39,987 nucleotides of DNA from Pseudomonadales bacterium (GCA_028281635.1 JANQJM010000056.1:1-39987); one strand, 5' to 3'; numbered from the stretch's first letter, positions 14,446 through 23,461 are shown. Notes: generated by a model not told the origin, from the letters alone. Translations and numbers: made by a program.

Positions 14446-15570
14446 TTATCCAAACAGACCGGTGAGGGCGCGAATACGATGGCTCTCACTATCGGTCACG
14501 TAAACCACACTGCGATGAACGCAGACGCCGTGGGGTCGATTCATGGCACAAGCCAGTGGATCTCCGTCGGGTCCATCACCACGCTCACCGTTTCCAAGCA
14601 CAGTATCGATGATTCCAGTATTGAGTGACATGCGGCGTATCACATGATTCTCGGTGTCGACTATGTACAAGCTGTTATCTACTCGTGAATAGGCGATACC
14701 CTTCGGCCCATTAAAGCTTGCCTGCAGCGCGTCAGCGCCATCCCCGCTGTATCCCCGCTCACCGGTGCCAGCGATGCGACGCAGGCGTCCGGCACGGAGG
14801 TTCAATTGGTAAACCGAATTGCCCTCCCGCAGCACTAAATACGCATTGCCATCGGGATCGGTATCTATGGAGCGCGGGCCCAGCAAGGGTGTTCCTTCCA
14901 GCGGTGCCTCGTCTGGCGTAGCCGTGCGTTCACCCGTGCCTGAGAGGGTGGTAATGATGCCAGTTTCCCGACTGACTCTGCGCAACCGACTATTCCCGAT
15001 ATCACAGATCAGGAGATTGCCCTGGGAATCGAAAGCGATGCTGTGGGGAGCCCGCAATTGGGATAATACGGCGGGGCGTCCATCGCCTTCGAATCCAGCT
15101 TCGCCGTTACCCGCCAGCGTGGTCACAAGCCCCGTTTGCCCCGCGATGCGCCGCACTGTGTGGTTATCCCGCTCCACCACATAAAGATTCCCTTCATCCC
15201 AGCGGATTTCATGGGGCGCGGCGAAGGGAGTTTCCAGTGGACGGCGGGATTCTGGGCGGAAACCTGGCTCTCCGGTACCCGCAATGGTGGTGACCCGAAG
15301 ATTACTGAGATTGAGCCGACGAATGCGACCGGTGTCGACTTCACACCAGTATAAGGCACCATCGGGGCCGGGTACGACGCCGTAAGGATTGTCAGCGTAG
15401 GTTTCCAGAGCCGGTAGACCATTGCGCGGTTCCTGCTGATAACCGGGTTCGCCAATGCCAGCCACAGTGGCTACCTGTACGTTTTGAGCACTGGCGATGA
15501 ACGGAAAGCTGGTCGCGACGGTGCTACCGGCGAGGCCTTTCAGGAAGGAGCGTCTTTTTAAGGAAGTCAT
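14446..15570 (-). CDS. Tat-exported NHL-repeat beta-propeller protein
   Basis: The 374-residue protein starts with a twin-arginine signal (KRRSFLKGLAG, then a cleavage region ending ASAQ). Six NHL-type blades follow, each marked by a related segment: VATVAGIGEPGY, VTTIAGTGEPGF, VTTLAGNGEAGF, ITTLSGTGERTA, LRRIAGTGERGY and IDTVLGNGERGD, with intervening P-H-G/S-I and D-N/S-x-x-I/L-R-R motifs. A six-bladed propeller is predicted in the periplasm. Tat export implies folding, perhaps with a cofactor, before transport. No catalytic residues are evident. AGGAG precedes the ATG. It lies 51 nt downstream of the FMN reductase gene and 14 nt upstream of the AAA ATPase gene. Confidence 0.88.
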   Translation of the reverse strand: MTSLKRRSFLKGLAGSTVATSFPFIASAQNVQVATVAGIGEPGYQQEPRNGLPALETYADNPYGVVPGPDGALYWCEVDTGRIRRLNLSNLRVTTIAGTGEPGFRPESRRPLETPFAAPHEIRWDEGNLYVVERDNHTVRRIAGQTGLVTTLAGNGEAGFEGDGRPAVLSQLRAPHSIAFDSQGNLLICDIGNSRLRRVSRETGIITTLSGTGERTATPDEAPLEGTPLLGPRSIDTDPDGNAYLVLREGNSVYQLNLRAGRLRRIAGTGERGYSGDGADALQASFNGPKGIAYSRVDNSLYIVDTENHVIRRMSLNTGIIDTVLGNGERGDGPDGDPLACAMNRPHGVCVHRSVVYVTDSESHRIRALTGLFG

Positions 15571-15621
15571 GGTCGACTCCTGTGTACGGTGCTTTTTATT
15601 GTCTTTGTTGTTGTCTTTATT

Positions 15622-16146
15622 CTACTTAAGAGAAGCTACCACTTCTTTGAGCCGAGTATCCAATTCCGGATTGCTCACCACGCCGGCGTCTGTATCAAAA
15701 TTGTCATTAAAGGAAGGTATGGACAGAGAACCTTTTATCTCCGCCCCAAATCTCGATGCTGATTTGAGGGCGGCTTCTAATGCATTGGCACCGCCGCGAC
15801 CACCTGGGGAGGTGGACAAAAGGACGGCTGGCTTGCCTTGATAGACTCTGGTTTCTATTCGCGAACACCAATCGTAGAGGTTTTTCCAGGCCGCGGTGAA
15901 AGACATATTGTGCTCAGCAAAGCTGATAAGCAGGGCGTCGGCATCGGCAATCTTCTGCAGGAATTGTTTTGCCAGCTCGGGCTGGCCCAGCTCCCGTTCA
16001 CGGTCCACGCTGAACAAGGGCAGCTCGTAATCATTCAGGTCCAATATCTCAACCTCGACCCCGTCCAGTAGCGAAGTCGCATATATGACTAACTGTTTAT
16101 TGATGGATGAGCGGCTATTGCTGGCAGCAAAAGCGAGTAACTTCAT
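15622..16146 (-). CDS. NAD(P)H-dependent FMN reductase family protein
   Basis: A 174-residue flavodoxin-like protein: LLAFAASNSRSSINKQLV (phosphate-binding loop for FMN), LNDYELPLFSVDRE, the DALLISFAEHNMSFTAAWKNLYDW segment with the usual N-x-S/T-x-x-A-x-KN-x-x-D/W pattern, and LLSTSPGGRGG. This fits the NADPH-dependent FMN reductase family (PF03358), which covers flavin, quinone or azo reductases; the substrate cannot be assigned. GAGG before the ATG supports the start. It heads a probable minus-strand transcript with the NHL and AAA ATPase genes, and is divergent from the dienelactone hydrolase gene across a 156-bp gap with an inverted repeat. Confidence 0.87.
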   Translation of the reverse strand: MKLLAFAASNSRSSINKQLVIYATSLLDGVEVEILDLNDYELPLFSVDRERELGQPELAKQFLQKIADADALLISFAEHNMSFTAAWKNLYDWCSRIETRVYQGKPAVLLSTSPGGRGGANALEAALKSASRFGAEIKGSLSIPSFNDNFDTDAGVVSNPELDTRLKEVVASLK

Positions 16147-16229
16147 GGTGACCTCGGAACACAGGATTTTCGCGCTTAATGGTGTTGTGTTTTAGGCTGG
16201 GCCCAAATACTCTCGTAGTCTTGAAACAG

Positions 16230-16260
16230 ACCGTTTCCCCGTACTCCAAACGGTAACGGT
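16230..16260. promoter_or_regulatory. Inverted repeat in a divergent promoter region
   Basis: Arms ACCGTTT (16230-16236) and AAACGGT (16248-16254) are separated by 11 bp, and a further ACGGTT follows at 16256. They lie between the FMN reductase gene (start 16146) and the dienelactone hydrolase gene (start 16303). A dimeric repressor site is possible; no regulator gene is adjacent. Confidence 0.4.
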
Positions 16261-16302
16261 TGCTAGCAATAATACTAAGACGCAGTAAGTGAGGACACAG
16301 CC

Positions 16303-17190
16303 ATGTGCGATTTAGAGACCCAGAAAGACGCAGACGCCTACACAGAAAAAATGGGGCAGAGTTCCGATCTCAGCCGACGAGACTTCAACAAGCTCGCGGC
16401 CGGAGCAGGGGTTGGCATGATGCTGCCCGGCGTAGCTAGCGCCCAATCAATCTCCGAGCGTGACATTGATATTCGCACTCCAGATGGCGTTGCCGACTGT
16501 CATTTTGCCTACCCCTCGACCGGTACCCATGCCGCCGTTCTGGTTTGGCCCGATATTCTTGCCTTGCGTCCAGCATTCCGGGAAATGGGCCGCCGCCTGG
16601 CCCGTGAAGGCTATGCCGTATTGACAGTAAACCCGTTCTATCGCGATGCGCGATCACCGGTAGTGAGTTTTGGAGCCAGTTTTGGTAACCCGGAAGTGCG
16701 CAACCACGTGCTGCCCATGGCACGTAATCTGAACGAAGACACTCATTTCTCAGATGCCAGAACCTTCGCAGCCTGGCTGGATGAACAGCCAGAAGTGGAT
16801 ACATCCAAGGGCATCGGTACCACTGGTTATTGCATGGGTGGTCCTATGGTGATGCGCACCGTAGCGGCGGTGCCCGATCGATTTGCCGCCGGCGCCACTT
16901 TCCATGGTGGTGGTCTGGCTACTGCTCAGCCCAATAGCCCTCATCTGCTGATTCCCGATACCAAGGCTGCGATGCTGCATTGTGTCGCTGACAATGATGA
17001 TGAGAACGATCCGCAGGCCAAGGTCACCTTGCGCGAGGCCTACGATGCAGCCGGAATTTCTGCTGAGATCGAAGTCTATGAAGGTGCGCTGCACGGCTGG
17101 TGTGCCATAGACTCGCAGGTGTATCACCAGGCGCAGGCGGAACGGGCATGGAGTCGCTTGCTCAATCTGTTTGCCAATAACCTGGCATAG
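16303..17190 (+). CDS. Tat-exported dienelactone hydrolase family protein
   Basis: The 295-residue protein has a Tat signal (LSRRDFNKLAAGAGVGMML, cleavage near ASAQ). The body is a dienelactone-hydrolase-type alpha/beta hydrolase with cysteine nucleophile C177 in TTGYCMGG, an aspartate around 230-232 (VADNDDEND) and H264 in ALHGW, so the triad of PF01738 proteins is intact. It is unusual in being exported before folding by Sec is possible; most dienelactone hydrolases are cytoplasmic. GAGG lies 8 nt before the ATG. The substrate is probably an ester or lactone in the periplasm. A hairpin follows the stop codon. Confidence 0.9.
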   Translation: MCDLETQKDADAYTEKMGQSSDLSRRDFNKLAAGAGVGMMLPGVASAQSISERDIDIRTPDGVADCHFAYPSTGTHAAVLVWPDILALRPAFREMGRRLAREGYAVLTVNPFYRDARSPVVSFGASFGNPEVRNHVLPMARNLNEDTHFSDARTFAAWLDEQPEVDTSKGIGTTGYCMGGPMVMRTVAAVPDRFAAGATFHGGGLATAQPNSPHLLIPDTKAAMLHCVADNDDENDPQAKVTLREAYDAAGISAEIEVYEGALHGWCAIDSQVYHQAQAERAWSRLLNLFANNLA

Positions 17191-17212
17191 TAGAGGTAAG
17201 ACGCTAGATTCG

Positions 17213-17246
17213 GAGGCAGGATATCTGCTCTGCCTCAGCTGCGTTT
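17213..17246. terminator. Hairpin between convergent genes, terminator candidate
   Basis: GAGGCAG (17213-17219) and CTGCCTC (17230-17236) form a perfect 7-bp stem with a 10-nt loop, followed on the plus strand by TTTT at 17243-17246. It lies between the ends of the dienelactone hydrolase gene (17190) and the convergent SRPBCC gene (17265). Confidence 0.45.
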
Positions 17247-17264
17247 TACCGACAAGCTGTCGAA

Positions 17265-17711
17265 CTAGGCGTGGTCTGAAACCACATTAATTGCCACGCC
17301 ATGTTCCAGCCACGCCTTCGCTGCAACAATGACTTGATTGAATCCCTTGGTTGAGTCGACAACTTGATTGATTATTTCTTCTTCGTTTCCTGAGAAGCCA
17401 GACTCCTCGATCGTCAAGATCGTGTCGCCATTTTCAGTTGCTTCGAGTAGCCATAGAACTTCGGTCCAACTATCCTCATCACCCCATTTCACATGGAGGC
17501 GAGAAGCGGGTACCAGGTCCAAAACATGAACCGTAAATCCGTAGGCATTGCTGTCGCTGCCAAGATAGAAAGTTACTGATTGATCAGGCTCGAGTCCCTG
17601 ATCGTTTCGATGAAACCAAAACTTGCTCATCTGTTCTGGTTCAGTGAAAGCCCGCAGAACGTCTTCTGCCGGGCTATGAACTATCGATTTCGCACGAGCT
17701 ATATGTTCCAT
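17265..17711 (-). CDS. SRPBCC (AHSA1-type) domain protein, paralogue of the one at 4896
   Basis: A 148-residue single SRPBCC domain: ARAKSIVHSPAEDVLRAFTEPEQMSKF at the N-terminus, LHVKWGDEDSWTEVLWLLE, ILTIEESGFSGNEEE and the helix QVIVAAKAWLEHGVAINV. The last helix and the EESGF segment correspond to AYLEYGIDLR and SESGW of the protein at 4896-5351, so the two are the same subtype. The ligand is unknown. AGGA precedes the ATG. Here no ArsR gene is adjacent; instead it is the last gene in the minus-strand run that starts near 24202, 67 nt after the metallo-beta-lactamase-like gene. Confidence 0.82.
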   Translation of the reverse strand: MEHIARAKSIVHSPAEDVLRAFTEPEQMSKFWFHRNDQGLEPDQSVTFYLGSDSNAYGFTVHVLDLVPASRLHVKWGDEDSWTEVLWLLEATENGDTILTIEESGFSGNEEEIINQVVDSTKGFNQVIVAAKAWLEHGVAINVVSDHA

Positions 17712-17778
17712 AGTAAGGGTCCTGAAAGATTTTCCGGAGTTCGAAAGCTGGGTCCAACCTCTTTTCGTTCCCCGGAAT

Positions 17779-18480
17779 CTATTTCAGTTCATTCAGGATG
17801 GCCACCATTCGTTTTCCGCAATCAGGATCATCATAGATTTCTCGATGGCAAGGCAACAACACATGGCGCTGGTTATTGTTGAAGAGTGGAAGTGCCCACT
17901 GTTTGAATCCAGATTTATCCTTGAGCCCGCGCAGGAACAGCTTGTGAAGGTTCAGGCCTTCTCTTATGCCATATACACTCAGAAGGAACTTCATTAGAAA
18001 ATTGGCTTCCAGAGTCTCGAAATTCAGAATCGCATCTCCGAACAACCAATAGGTCGTGTTGTCCAAATCGATACTGATCCAAACCTCGTGAAAACCGTTT
18101 TCCGGTAAGACATAGAGTTGCACATGGTCAGGTAGCTTATGCATAAGTTCTTCAATCGAGCGTAACGAAGAAATTTCTCTTTTCTTTTTGCGTAGTCTCT
18201 CCTGCACGCCTTCTGGCGCAAAAGCTTTCGCCCCAGGATGAGCTCCCAGCCAGGGCTCCAGTCCAAGATTATGGCCTGTGCAAGGTGCCAGGAGTAACAG
18301 TTCGATATCAGGCCGTGTGCCTGCAGGCAGTTCCAGTTCCAGTCCTGGTCCCGGGCTGTAAATCAATAGCTGGTCGTCAGCTAAACGAATAGCAGTGGAA
18401 TAGGGAGTCGTTCCGGGCACCTCATAAAGTGCCCGAAACAGTGTACGGGCTTCATCAACAGGCTCCCACTGAACCTGCAT
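17779..18480 (-). CDS. DUF4336-like / metallo-beta-lactamase-fold-like protein
   Basis: A 233-residue protein without signal peptide. LLIYSPGPGLELELP, ELLLLAPCTGHNLGLEPWLG, HPGAKAFAPEGVQERL, YWLFGDAILNF and VLLPCHREIYDDPD follow the order of DUF4336 proteins, which have a metallo-beta-lactamase fold. The classical HxHxDH zinc motif is absent, as in that family; remaining histidines (TGHN, PCHRE) could bind metal, but this is speculative. The ATG directly follows the TAA of the CocE/NonD gene with no bases between, so translation is probably coupled. A link to the hydrolysis products of the CocE-type enzyme is possible but not shown. Confidence 0.58.
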   Translation of the reverse strand: MQVQWEPVDEARTLFRALYEVPGTTPYSTAIRLADDQLLIYSPGPGLELELPAGTRPDIELLLLAPCTGHNLGLEPWLGAHPGAKAFAPEGVQERLRKKKREISSLRSIEELMHKLPDHVQLYVLPENGFHEVWISIDLDNTTYWLFGDAILNFETLEANFLMKFLLSVYGIREGLNLHKLFLRGLKDKSGFKQWALPLFNNNQRHVLLPCHREIYDDPDCGKRMVAILNELK

Positions 18481-20568
18481 TTAATGGATACCTCTGGGTA
18501 ATGTCTCTTGCCAGTTTTTCTGCCGCAAAATCTGAGTTCCTTCATAAAGTGTTCGCGTAACGCTTAAATCGAAAATTTCAGTGTCAGAATTAAGATCGAT
18601 CTCAGTGATATAGCGAATCTCATCTTCGGCATCAGACATTGGTAACAAACGGTACTCCGCTCTTGCCCGATACTCCGTTTTTGCCGGATCGTCCCTATGG
18701 GTCTTGTGTTCGGTTGAGCGCAGGGTATGAATTCGAATGGAGTTATTGACGCCATGCGGATTGCTCACGCGATAACCGACAGCACTCTCGCGAATGATAC
18801 TCACACTGCCATCCAGTTTGTTTTCGAACACTTCATTCCGCGTATTGGCATCAGGCACAGCTTCGAAACCGGCTAGTTGAGGATCCAGGGAAGCTGAGGC
18901 GAGCGCAGGCGGCATATTGATGACATCGCTTACTGTCCCATGCTCCCACAGCGGCAGTTCCAGCCGACTCGCTGCGGAATTGATCACCAGAGTACTGTTG
19001 ATGTGCTCTGGTGAAGGCCAGACCATGGGAAACAACCCGTTCGAAATCGCCAGCCTGATCCGATGACCAGCCTGGAACGTCCAGGTAGAAAAATGCAACG
19101 GCGTTTCAAGGGTTATCTGTTCACCCACCGGCAGAGGTTCAGGATTCAGCGTGGAAGATCTGAGTTGTCCATTGAGGCTTGCACCGGTGATCGCGGTTAC
19201 CTTCCCATCGGGAGCAACATCTTCCAACCTGATCAACCAATTAGTTTTGTCGCTGCTGGTGGTTACCCGCAGACTCACCTCTGGCTTGCCAACGAGTTGC
19301 AGTACTGCAGTCAGTGGCTCACTGTCGTAGACCAGACTGCTAGCGTCGACGCGGCGCATATCCGGAAGCAGCTCGCCCCACCATTCGCCGAGTTCATGAC
19401 CCACCGCGTTATTAAGTTCGAGTGAATCAGTTTGCACCTGGCCGGTAACAGTCGTGGTCAGTGATTGATTGTGGTTCGGGTAGAGCAACAGACTGTTTGA
19501 TTCGGCTATTGGTAATGGCCAGGAGGACTCATGCCAACTACCCGGTATATTTTCCAGTGAAGTAATGGGCGGATTACCCGAACGCAGAAAGAAGCGGAAA
19601 CTTTGACCGTTAAATGAGTCGTTGTTGTGAGAATCCGTCAACCAGTGTTGCCACCAGCGGGTTGCTTCTTCGCGCCATTCCCAGCTTGGGCCAGGAACTG
19701 CACTATTGGGCCAGGCATGAGGCCAGGGGCCAATAACTGCGCGAATCGGTGTATGCAAAGATTCCAAAGAGTTCACGGCCGTATCTCGATAGCCATCCAA
19801 CAGACCGTTGATAAGGAACATCGGAATCCGGACTCTATCTAACTGGTATTTTAAAGAACCCGCTTGCCAGAACTCACCATCCTGATTGTGCCGCAGGTAA
19901 TCGAATAGCCAGGGTTCCCGGTCGAAGCGGTTGGTGAAGTAGGAGTCATCGATCGTGTACTCCGGTGATTGCATAAAACCCATCATATGGTTGATGCTAA
20001 GCACATATTCATCCAGGCCGAGGACGCCGTCGGTGTAGTGCACATCATTCATGTACAGATCGTCGGAAGCATGGGCAGCAATGATGGCTTTAAGCTGAGG
20101 AGGGTTGCGCAGCGCTACCTGAATGGCATTGAAACCGCCCCAGGAGATGCCCCACATTCCGACATTGCCATTGGACCATGGCAGTTCTGCCAGGGCTGCA
20201 ATTACATCGATGGCATCGTTTATTTCAGTTTCAGAGTATTCGCGGGTAGGTGCAATTCCTTCCGAACTTCCGGTGCCTCGAATATCGACTTTGGCCAGAG
20301 CCAGTCCCTGGCGTGCAAAGTAGTCGTAGTAGGGGTGGGCCCAGGTTCTGGAGATATCGTCTTTGCGGTAGGGCAGCATCTCCAGCAAAACAGGAAATGT
20401 TTCGCCAGTTTGTTTCGCTTCTGGCTTGTAATAGCTTACCGAGAGACGGACCCCATCGGGTAAGGCGATCCAGTCGTTTTCGATAACATAGCTGTAGTCG
20501 CTACTTTGGGCAGCGCTAGCTTGCGTTGCCCAAAGTAGTATCAGAAGAAGATACCAATACCTCAACAC
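18481..20568 (-). CDS. Exported CocE/NonD family hydrolase (peptidase S15-type)
   Basis: The 695-residue protein has a signal peptide ending ASAAQ, then an X-Pro-dipeptidyl-peptidase/CocE catalytic domain: LPDGVRLSVSYYKP, VDIRGTGSSEG, nucleophile S142 in GMWGISWGGF, acid D in LINGLLDGYRD and histidine in GPWPHAWPN. A C-terminal jelly-roll domain (FSTWTFQAGHRIRLAISNGLFP) is typical. An extra segment of about 130 residues follows (ENKLDGSVSIIRESAVGYRV onward). It should cleave an ester or acyl bond in the periplasm; substrate unknown. The start is GTG with no good ribosome site and lies 9 nt after the PD40 gene stop. The next gene starts directly at its stop codon, so this is part of an operon. 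Confidence 0.9.
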   Translation of the reverse strand: MLRYWYLLLILLWATQASAAQSSDYSYVIENDWIALPDGVRLSVSYYKPEAKQTGETFPVLLEMLPYRKDDISRTWAHPYYDYFARQGLALAKVDIRGTGSSEGIAPTREYSETEINDAIDVIAALAELPWSNGNVGMWGISWGGFNAIQVALRNPPQLKAIIAAHASDDLYMNDVHYTDGVLGLDEYVLSINHMMGFMQSPEYTIDDSYFTNRFDREPWLFDYLRHNQDGEFWQAGSLKYQLDRVRIPMFLINGLLDGYRDTAVNSLESLHTPIRAVIGPWPHAWPNSAVPGPSWEWREEATRWWQHWLTDSHNNDSFNGQSFRFFLRSGNPPITSLENIPGSWHESSWPLPIAESNSLLLYPNHNQSLTTTVTGQVQTDSLELNNAVGHELGEWWGELLPDMRRVDASSLVYDSEPLTAVLQLVGKPEVSLRVTTSSDKTNWLIRLEDVAPDGKVTAITGASLNGQLRSSTLNPEPLPVGEQITLETPLHFSTWTFQAGHRIRLAISNGLFPMVWPSPEHINSTLVINSAASRLELPLWEHGTVSDVINMPPALASASLDPQLAGFEAVPDANTRNEVFENKLDGSVSIIRESAVGYRVSNPHGVNNSIRIHTLRSTEHKTHRDDPAKTEYRARAEYRLLPMSDAEDEIRYITEIDLNSDTEIFDLSVTRTLYEGTQILRQKNWQETLPRGIH

Positions 20569-20577
20569 CGAGGAGGA

Positions 20578-21522
20578 CTACTCTGTGTTGAGTTTACTGG
20601 TCCAGAAGATGTCGGCGTTACCGAAGCTGTTGTCCTGACGGGAAGAGAACCACGCGATGGTGTCACCACCTGGAGGCAGTGCTGGACACATGTCTGCGCC
20701 CGCAGTGTTCACCTGTGGACCAAGATTCTGTGCGGACGCCCAATCGTTTGGTGCAATGGGCATGGCGCTGTAGATATCCATTCCGCCATATCCGCCAGGG
20801 CGGTTGGAGGTGAAGTAGATGCGGCCATCTGTGTCCTGAGTGAAATGGAATTCTTCTGCTGCTGTGTTGATGTTTGGCCCCTGATTTACCGCATCACCCC
20901 AACCACCATTGCCATCGGGTTTCACACAATAGATATCAGAGCCGCCATAGCCACCGGCGCGACGGGAAGCGAAGCAAAGCGTCTCACCGTCCTGCAGAAT
21001 GGCCGGACAGTGCTCATCACCCTCGGTTGTGCTAACGGGAAAGCCCACCAATTCCGGTTCGGTCCAGGTGCCATTCACTTTGCGGGTAACAAAGATGTCG
21101 TGATTGTTCTGAGGAGTGGAAGTAGCCAGTCGGTCTGAACGGAAATAGATAGTATTGCCATCCGCTGTAATCCACGGTTCGCGGTCGTCCCCTTTGCGCA
21201 AGGGATCGACGTCGGTACGCGGTGGCTGGTTCACTGGCATACCCATATTGACTGGATCATCCCAGGTGCCAGTCTCTTCATTGAAGTAAGCGATGTAGAG
21301 ATCTTTGGGATCACCATCGGCAACAGCCATGTCTTGTCGTGCGCTGCAGTACACCATGGTGCCATCATCAGCGAAAGACAATTCGCCTTCTGCCCACATG
21401 GTATTAATAGGTGCGCCGAAATTATGAACTGCTTTTTCGACCCAGCTTTGGGATTGAGCAACAGCTGCAGTGCTGACCAAGGCTGATAGAAAACCTAAAG
21501 TTAGAACTCTTTTTGCAATCAT
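20578..21522 (-). CDS. Exported PD40 (TolB-like) beta-propeller protein
   Basis: The 314-residue protein starts with a signal peptide (KRVLTLGFLSALVSTAAVAQ). Repeats of the PD40/WD40-like type follow: GELSFADDGTMVYCSARQD, EPWITADGNTIYFRSDR, CPAILQDGETLCFASRRAGGYGG, FHFTQDTDGRIYFTSNRPGG and CPALPPGGDTIAWFSSRQDN, each followed by a D-I/L-Y/F-x strand. A five- to six-bladed propeller is predicted in the periplasm, perhaps for protein or glycan binding. No peptidoglycan-binding OmpA domain is attached. GAGAGG supports the ATG. It is 36 nt after the anchored protein gene and 9 nt before the CocE/NonD gene. Confidence 0.88.
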   Translation of the reverse strand: MIAKRVLTLGFLSALVSTAAVAQSQSWVEKAVHNFGAPINTMWAEGELSFADDGTMVYCSARQDMAVADGDPKDLYIAYFNEETGTWDDPVNMGMPVNQPPRTDVDPLRKGDDREPWITADGNTIYFRSDRLATSTPQNNHDIFVTRKVNGTWTEPELVGFPVSTTEGDEHCPAILQDGETLCFASRRAGGYGGSDIYCVKPDGNGGWGDAVNQGPNINTAAEEFHFTQDTDGRIYFTSNRPGGYGGMDIYSAMPIAPNDWASAQNLGPQVNTAGADMCPALPPGGDTIAWFSSRQDNSFGNADIFWTSKLNTE

Positions 21523-21558
21523 TATTGTTGACCTCTCTTTTGACTACCCGACTACTAG

Positions 21559-22101
21559 CTAGCTTCTGGATTCGACTCTAAACGTCCACCAATGATCGGG
21601 CCTTTGTGCATTGGGGTCCGGCCTTGGGTTGTTGGGGCCACCACCAAAACTCTGTAGTTTCGTCACCCGCGCGCGCCAGGCGCGGTCCATGGTGCCGGGA
21701 TCCTGCACCCGATTCAGTTTAACCGGATAGGTCACTCCATCCAGACGCATTACACCGGGTTCGTCAGTTTCGACTCGCGCGGCCCAGTATTTTCGATCAC
21801 ACACCGAACAGCTCAGAAACAGCTCGCCTTGTGGCGTAGACATGCAATTCAGGTTGATGGAGTGAGGGCGTATGCCAGCATAGATTTGCAACTGACACAG
21901 AGGCACGTCGTTAGCGAATGTCCAGTCGGCAACAGGGCCGTCGGCTGATTCGCCAAACAAGAATCCGCCCGGCGTTCGCTCACAGGGACATACGGATGAG
22001 TAAATAAAAAATCCAACGATTGCGACGGCAAGCAGTCCGCCTAGAGATCCGCCGATAATCCACTTGAGTTTGGAGTTGCCGCTGGCTGCGACTTCAGTCA
22101 T
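21559..22101 (-). CDS. Membrane-anchored protein with cysteine-rich soluble domain, unknown
   Basis: A 180-residue protein with one membrane segment (about residues 14-35), then a periplasmic domain with six cysteines: VCPCER, PLCQLQ, NLNCMS and the LSCSVCDRK segment. The part GELFLSCSVCDRKYWAARV, LDGVTYPVKLNRVQDPGTMD and RAWRARVTKLQ resembles in plan the split-barrel-like domain of the protein at 8998-9402, but this is only by eye. Paired cysteines (CPC, CSVC) could bind metal or form disulfides. AGGAG precedes the ATG. It lies between the lipoprotein gene (189-nt gap) and the PD40 gene (36-nt gap). No family recognised. Confidence 0.55.
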   Translation of the reverse strand: MTEVAASGNSKLKWIIGGSLGGLLAVAIVGFFIYSSVCPCERTPGGFLFGESADGPVADWTFANDVPLCQLQIYAGIRPHSINLNCMSTPQGELFLSCSVCDRKYWAARVETDEPGVMRLDGVTYPVKLNRVQDPGTMDRAWRARVTKLQSFGGGPNNPRPDPNAQRPDHWWTFRVESRS

Positions 22102-22290
22102 GTGCTGTCTCCTTTATTATTGTCATTGCAGATGGATGTACTGCGTCAGCCACCGAGACTAACCCATTTCCAGCCGAATCAAAATTGTTTTGCGAGTTCG
22201 AACTCCCCAGAAACGCCGAAACGTTTTGAAAGAAGTTGAAGGCCCGTCAGAATGGGCTGCAAACAGCGCAGTGACACTAAGACAGCGTGT

Positions 22291-23451
22291 CTAGACTTCT
22301 CCAATTTCCAGTGTGAATAGTTGCCTGAGAATTCGACGCCACTGGATGTATTGTTCTTCCATGGTGCCACTTAAGCCGTGGACGTTCTTGTTTAACTCGA
22401 GAATAGCTGGCGCAAGTTCCTGGTTGAATCCAGCAGCCAATTCCAAAAATTCCTGTTCGTAGATTTTGCTCCATCGGTAGCGGTTGTAGCGTTGAATAAT
22501 GGTGAGCGTGCTGTTGGTACTACTAAACAGACCCTGATCAACAGTTTGTTCTTCCGGTGCATCAAACTCTTCAATCTGATCGTAGGAATAACGCCGCCAA
22601 ACCAGATAGGAGGCTTCCATCTCGTCGTAGAGTGCCTGGTAGTACTCATCGACTGTATCTATAAACAGATGATGCCTGCGTCGCATCTCCGCGACCCGTT
22701 CCGCCATCGGGTCATCGTCAGCAGGCAGGCTCACCACTTGCCAGTGCCCTAGTTCATCTTTCGCCAAAGTATGCCCAAAGGTTTCCGGAGAGAGATCGTT
22801 GGCATAAACTAGATTCGACACGCGGCGAATATTTACTAACTGCTCTTCACTCATGACGTTTCGAGCAGCCAGGAGGTCATTACTGATCTGCTGGTAGATG
22901 TCTTCGAAAGGTTCGCTGATGGCGTCAGGGTCTAACTGACTTGCTGAACGCAGTCGTGTTGAGTCTGGGTAATCTGCTTCCAGACTGTTGTCGACATAAA
23001 TGTCATCGAACCAGACTTTACCGGTGCTATCTGTTGCCCGAATTTCCAGTACTAAACGCGTACCATCGGATTGGTGAATGGTGCCCTCGATGGAAAGATC
23101 AACTGAGGGATCATTCATCGGTAAAACCCGTATCGCTCCCCATTGATTAGATTCCTGCAGGGTCTGTCTTAACAGGTAAGGCAGAAAGTGACGTTCATTG
23201 TCTCTTATTTCGGAGAACACCCAATCACCGTAGGTGGCCGAATCTCTGTCGCTGTATTGATTAGTGAATGCGGTGATTCCGATGTCCAGCTGTTGATGCT
23301 GCAAAGGAGGAGAGGCTGCAGTGGTGAGTTCAACATCGCCAACACGCGGAGATTCGGCGAATACCGGTTCTGGGGCAGGTGCGGTGGTGCTGCCACAAGC
23401 AGCCAATAATGCAGCGACAAAACCAAAACAGAAGATTCTTCCGTGCAACAT
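22291..23451 (-). CDS. Large lipoprotein of unknown function
   Basis: The 386-residue protein has a lipoprotein signal (IFCFGFVAALLAAC, lipobox LAAC at about 16-19) and a proline-rich linker. The N-terminal domain of the mature part (LDIGITAFTNQY, DLSIEGTIHQSDGTRLVLEIRATDS) looks like a CsgG/LpoB-type or TolB-N-like alpha/beta domain, but no firm assignment is possible. The C-terminal half (from about 230) is helical, rich in aromatic and arginine residues (MRRRHHLFIDTVDEYYQALY, YLVWRRYSYDQ, YNRYRWSKIYEQ), with coiled-coil character. It follows the exported protein gene at 23462 by only 10 nt. No known relative recognised. Confidence 0.6.
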   Translation of the reverse strand: MLHGRIFCFGFVAALLAACGSTTAPAPEPVFAESPRVGDVELTTAASPPLQHQQLDIGITAFTNQYSDRDSATYGDWVFSEIRDNERHFLPYLLRQTLQESNQWGAIRVLPMNDPSVDLSIEGTIHQSDGTRLVLEIRATDSTGKVWFDDIYVDNSLEADYPDSTRLRSASQLDPDAISEPFEDIYQQISNDLLAARNVMSEEQLVNIRRVSNLVYANDLSPETFGHTLAKDELGHWQVVSLPADDDPMAERVAEMRRRHHLFIDTVDEYYQALYDEMEASYLVWRRYSYDQIEEFDAPEEQTVDQGLFSSTNSTLTIIQRYNRYRWSKIYEQEFLELAAGFNQELAPAILELNKNVHGLSGTMEEQYIQWRRILRQLFTLEIGEV

Positions 23452-23461
23452 CAGGGTTTGC

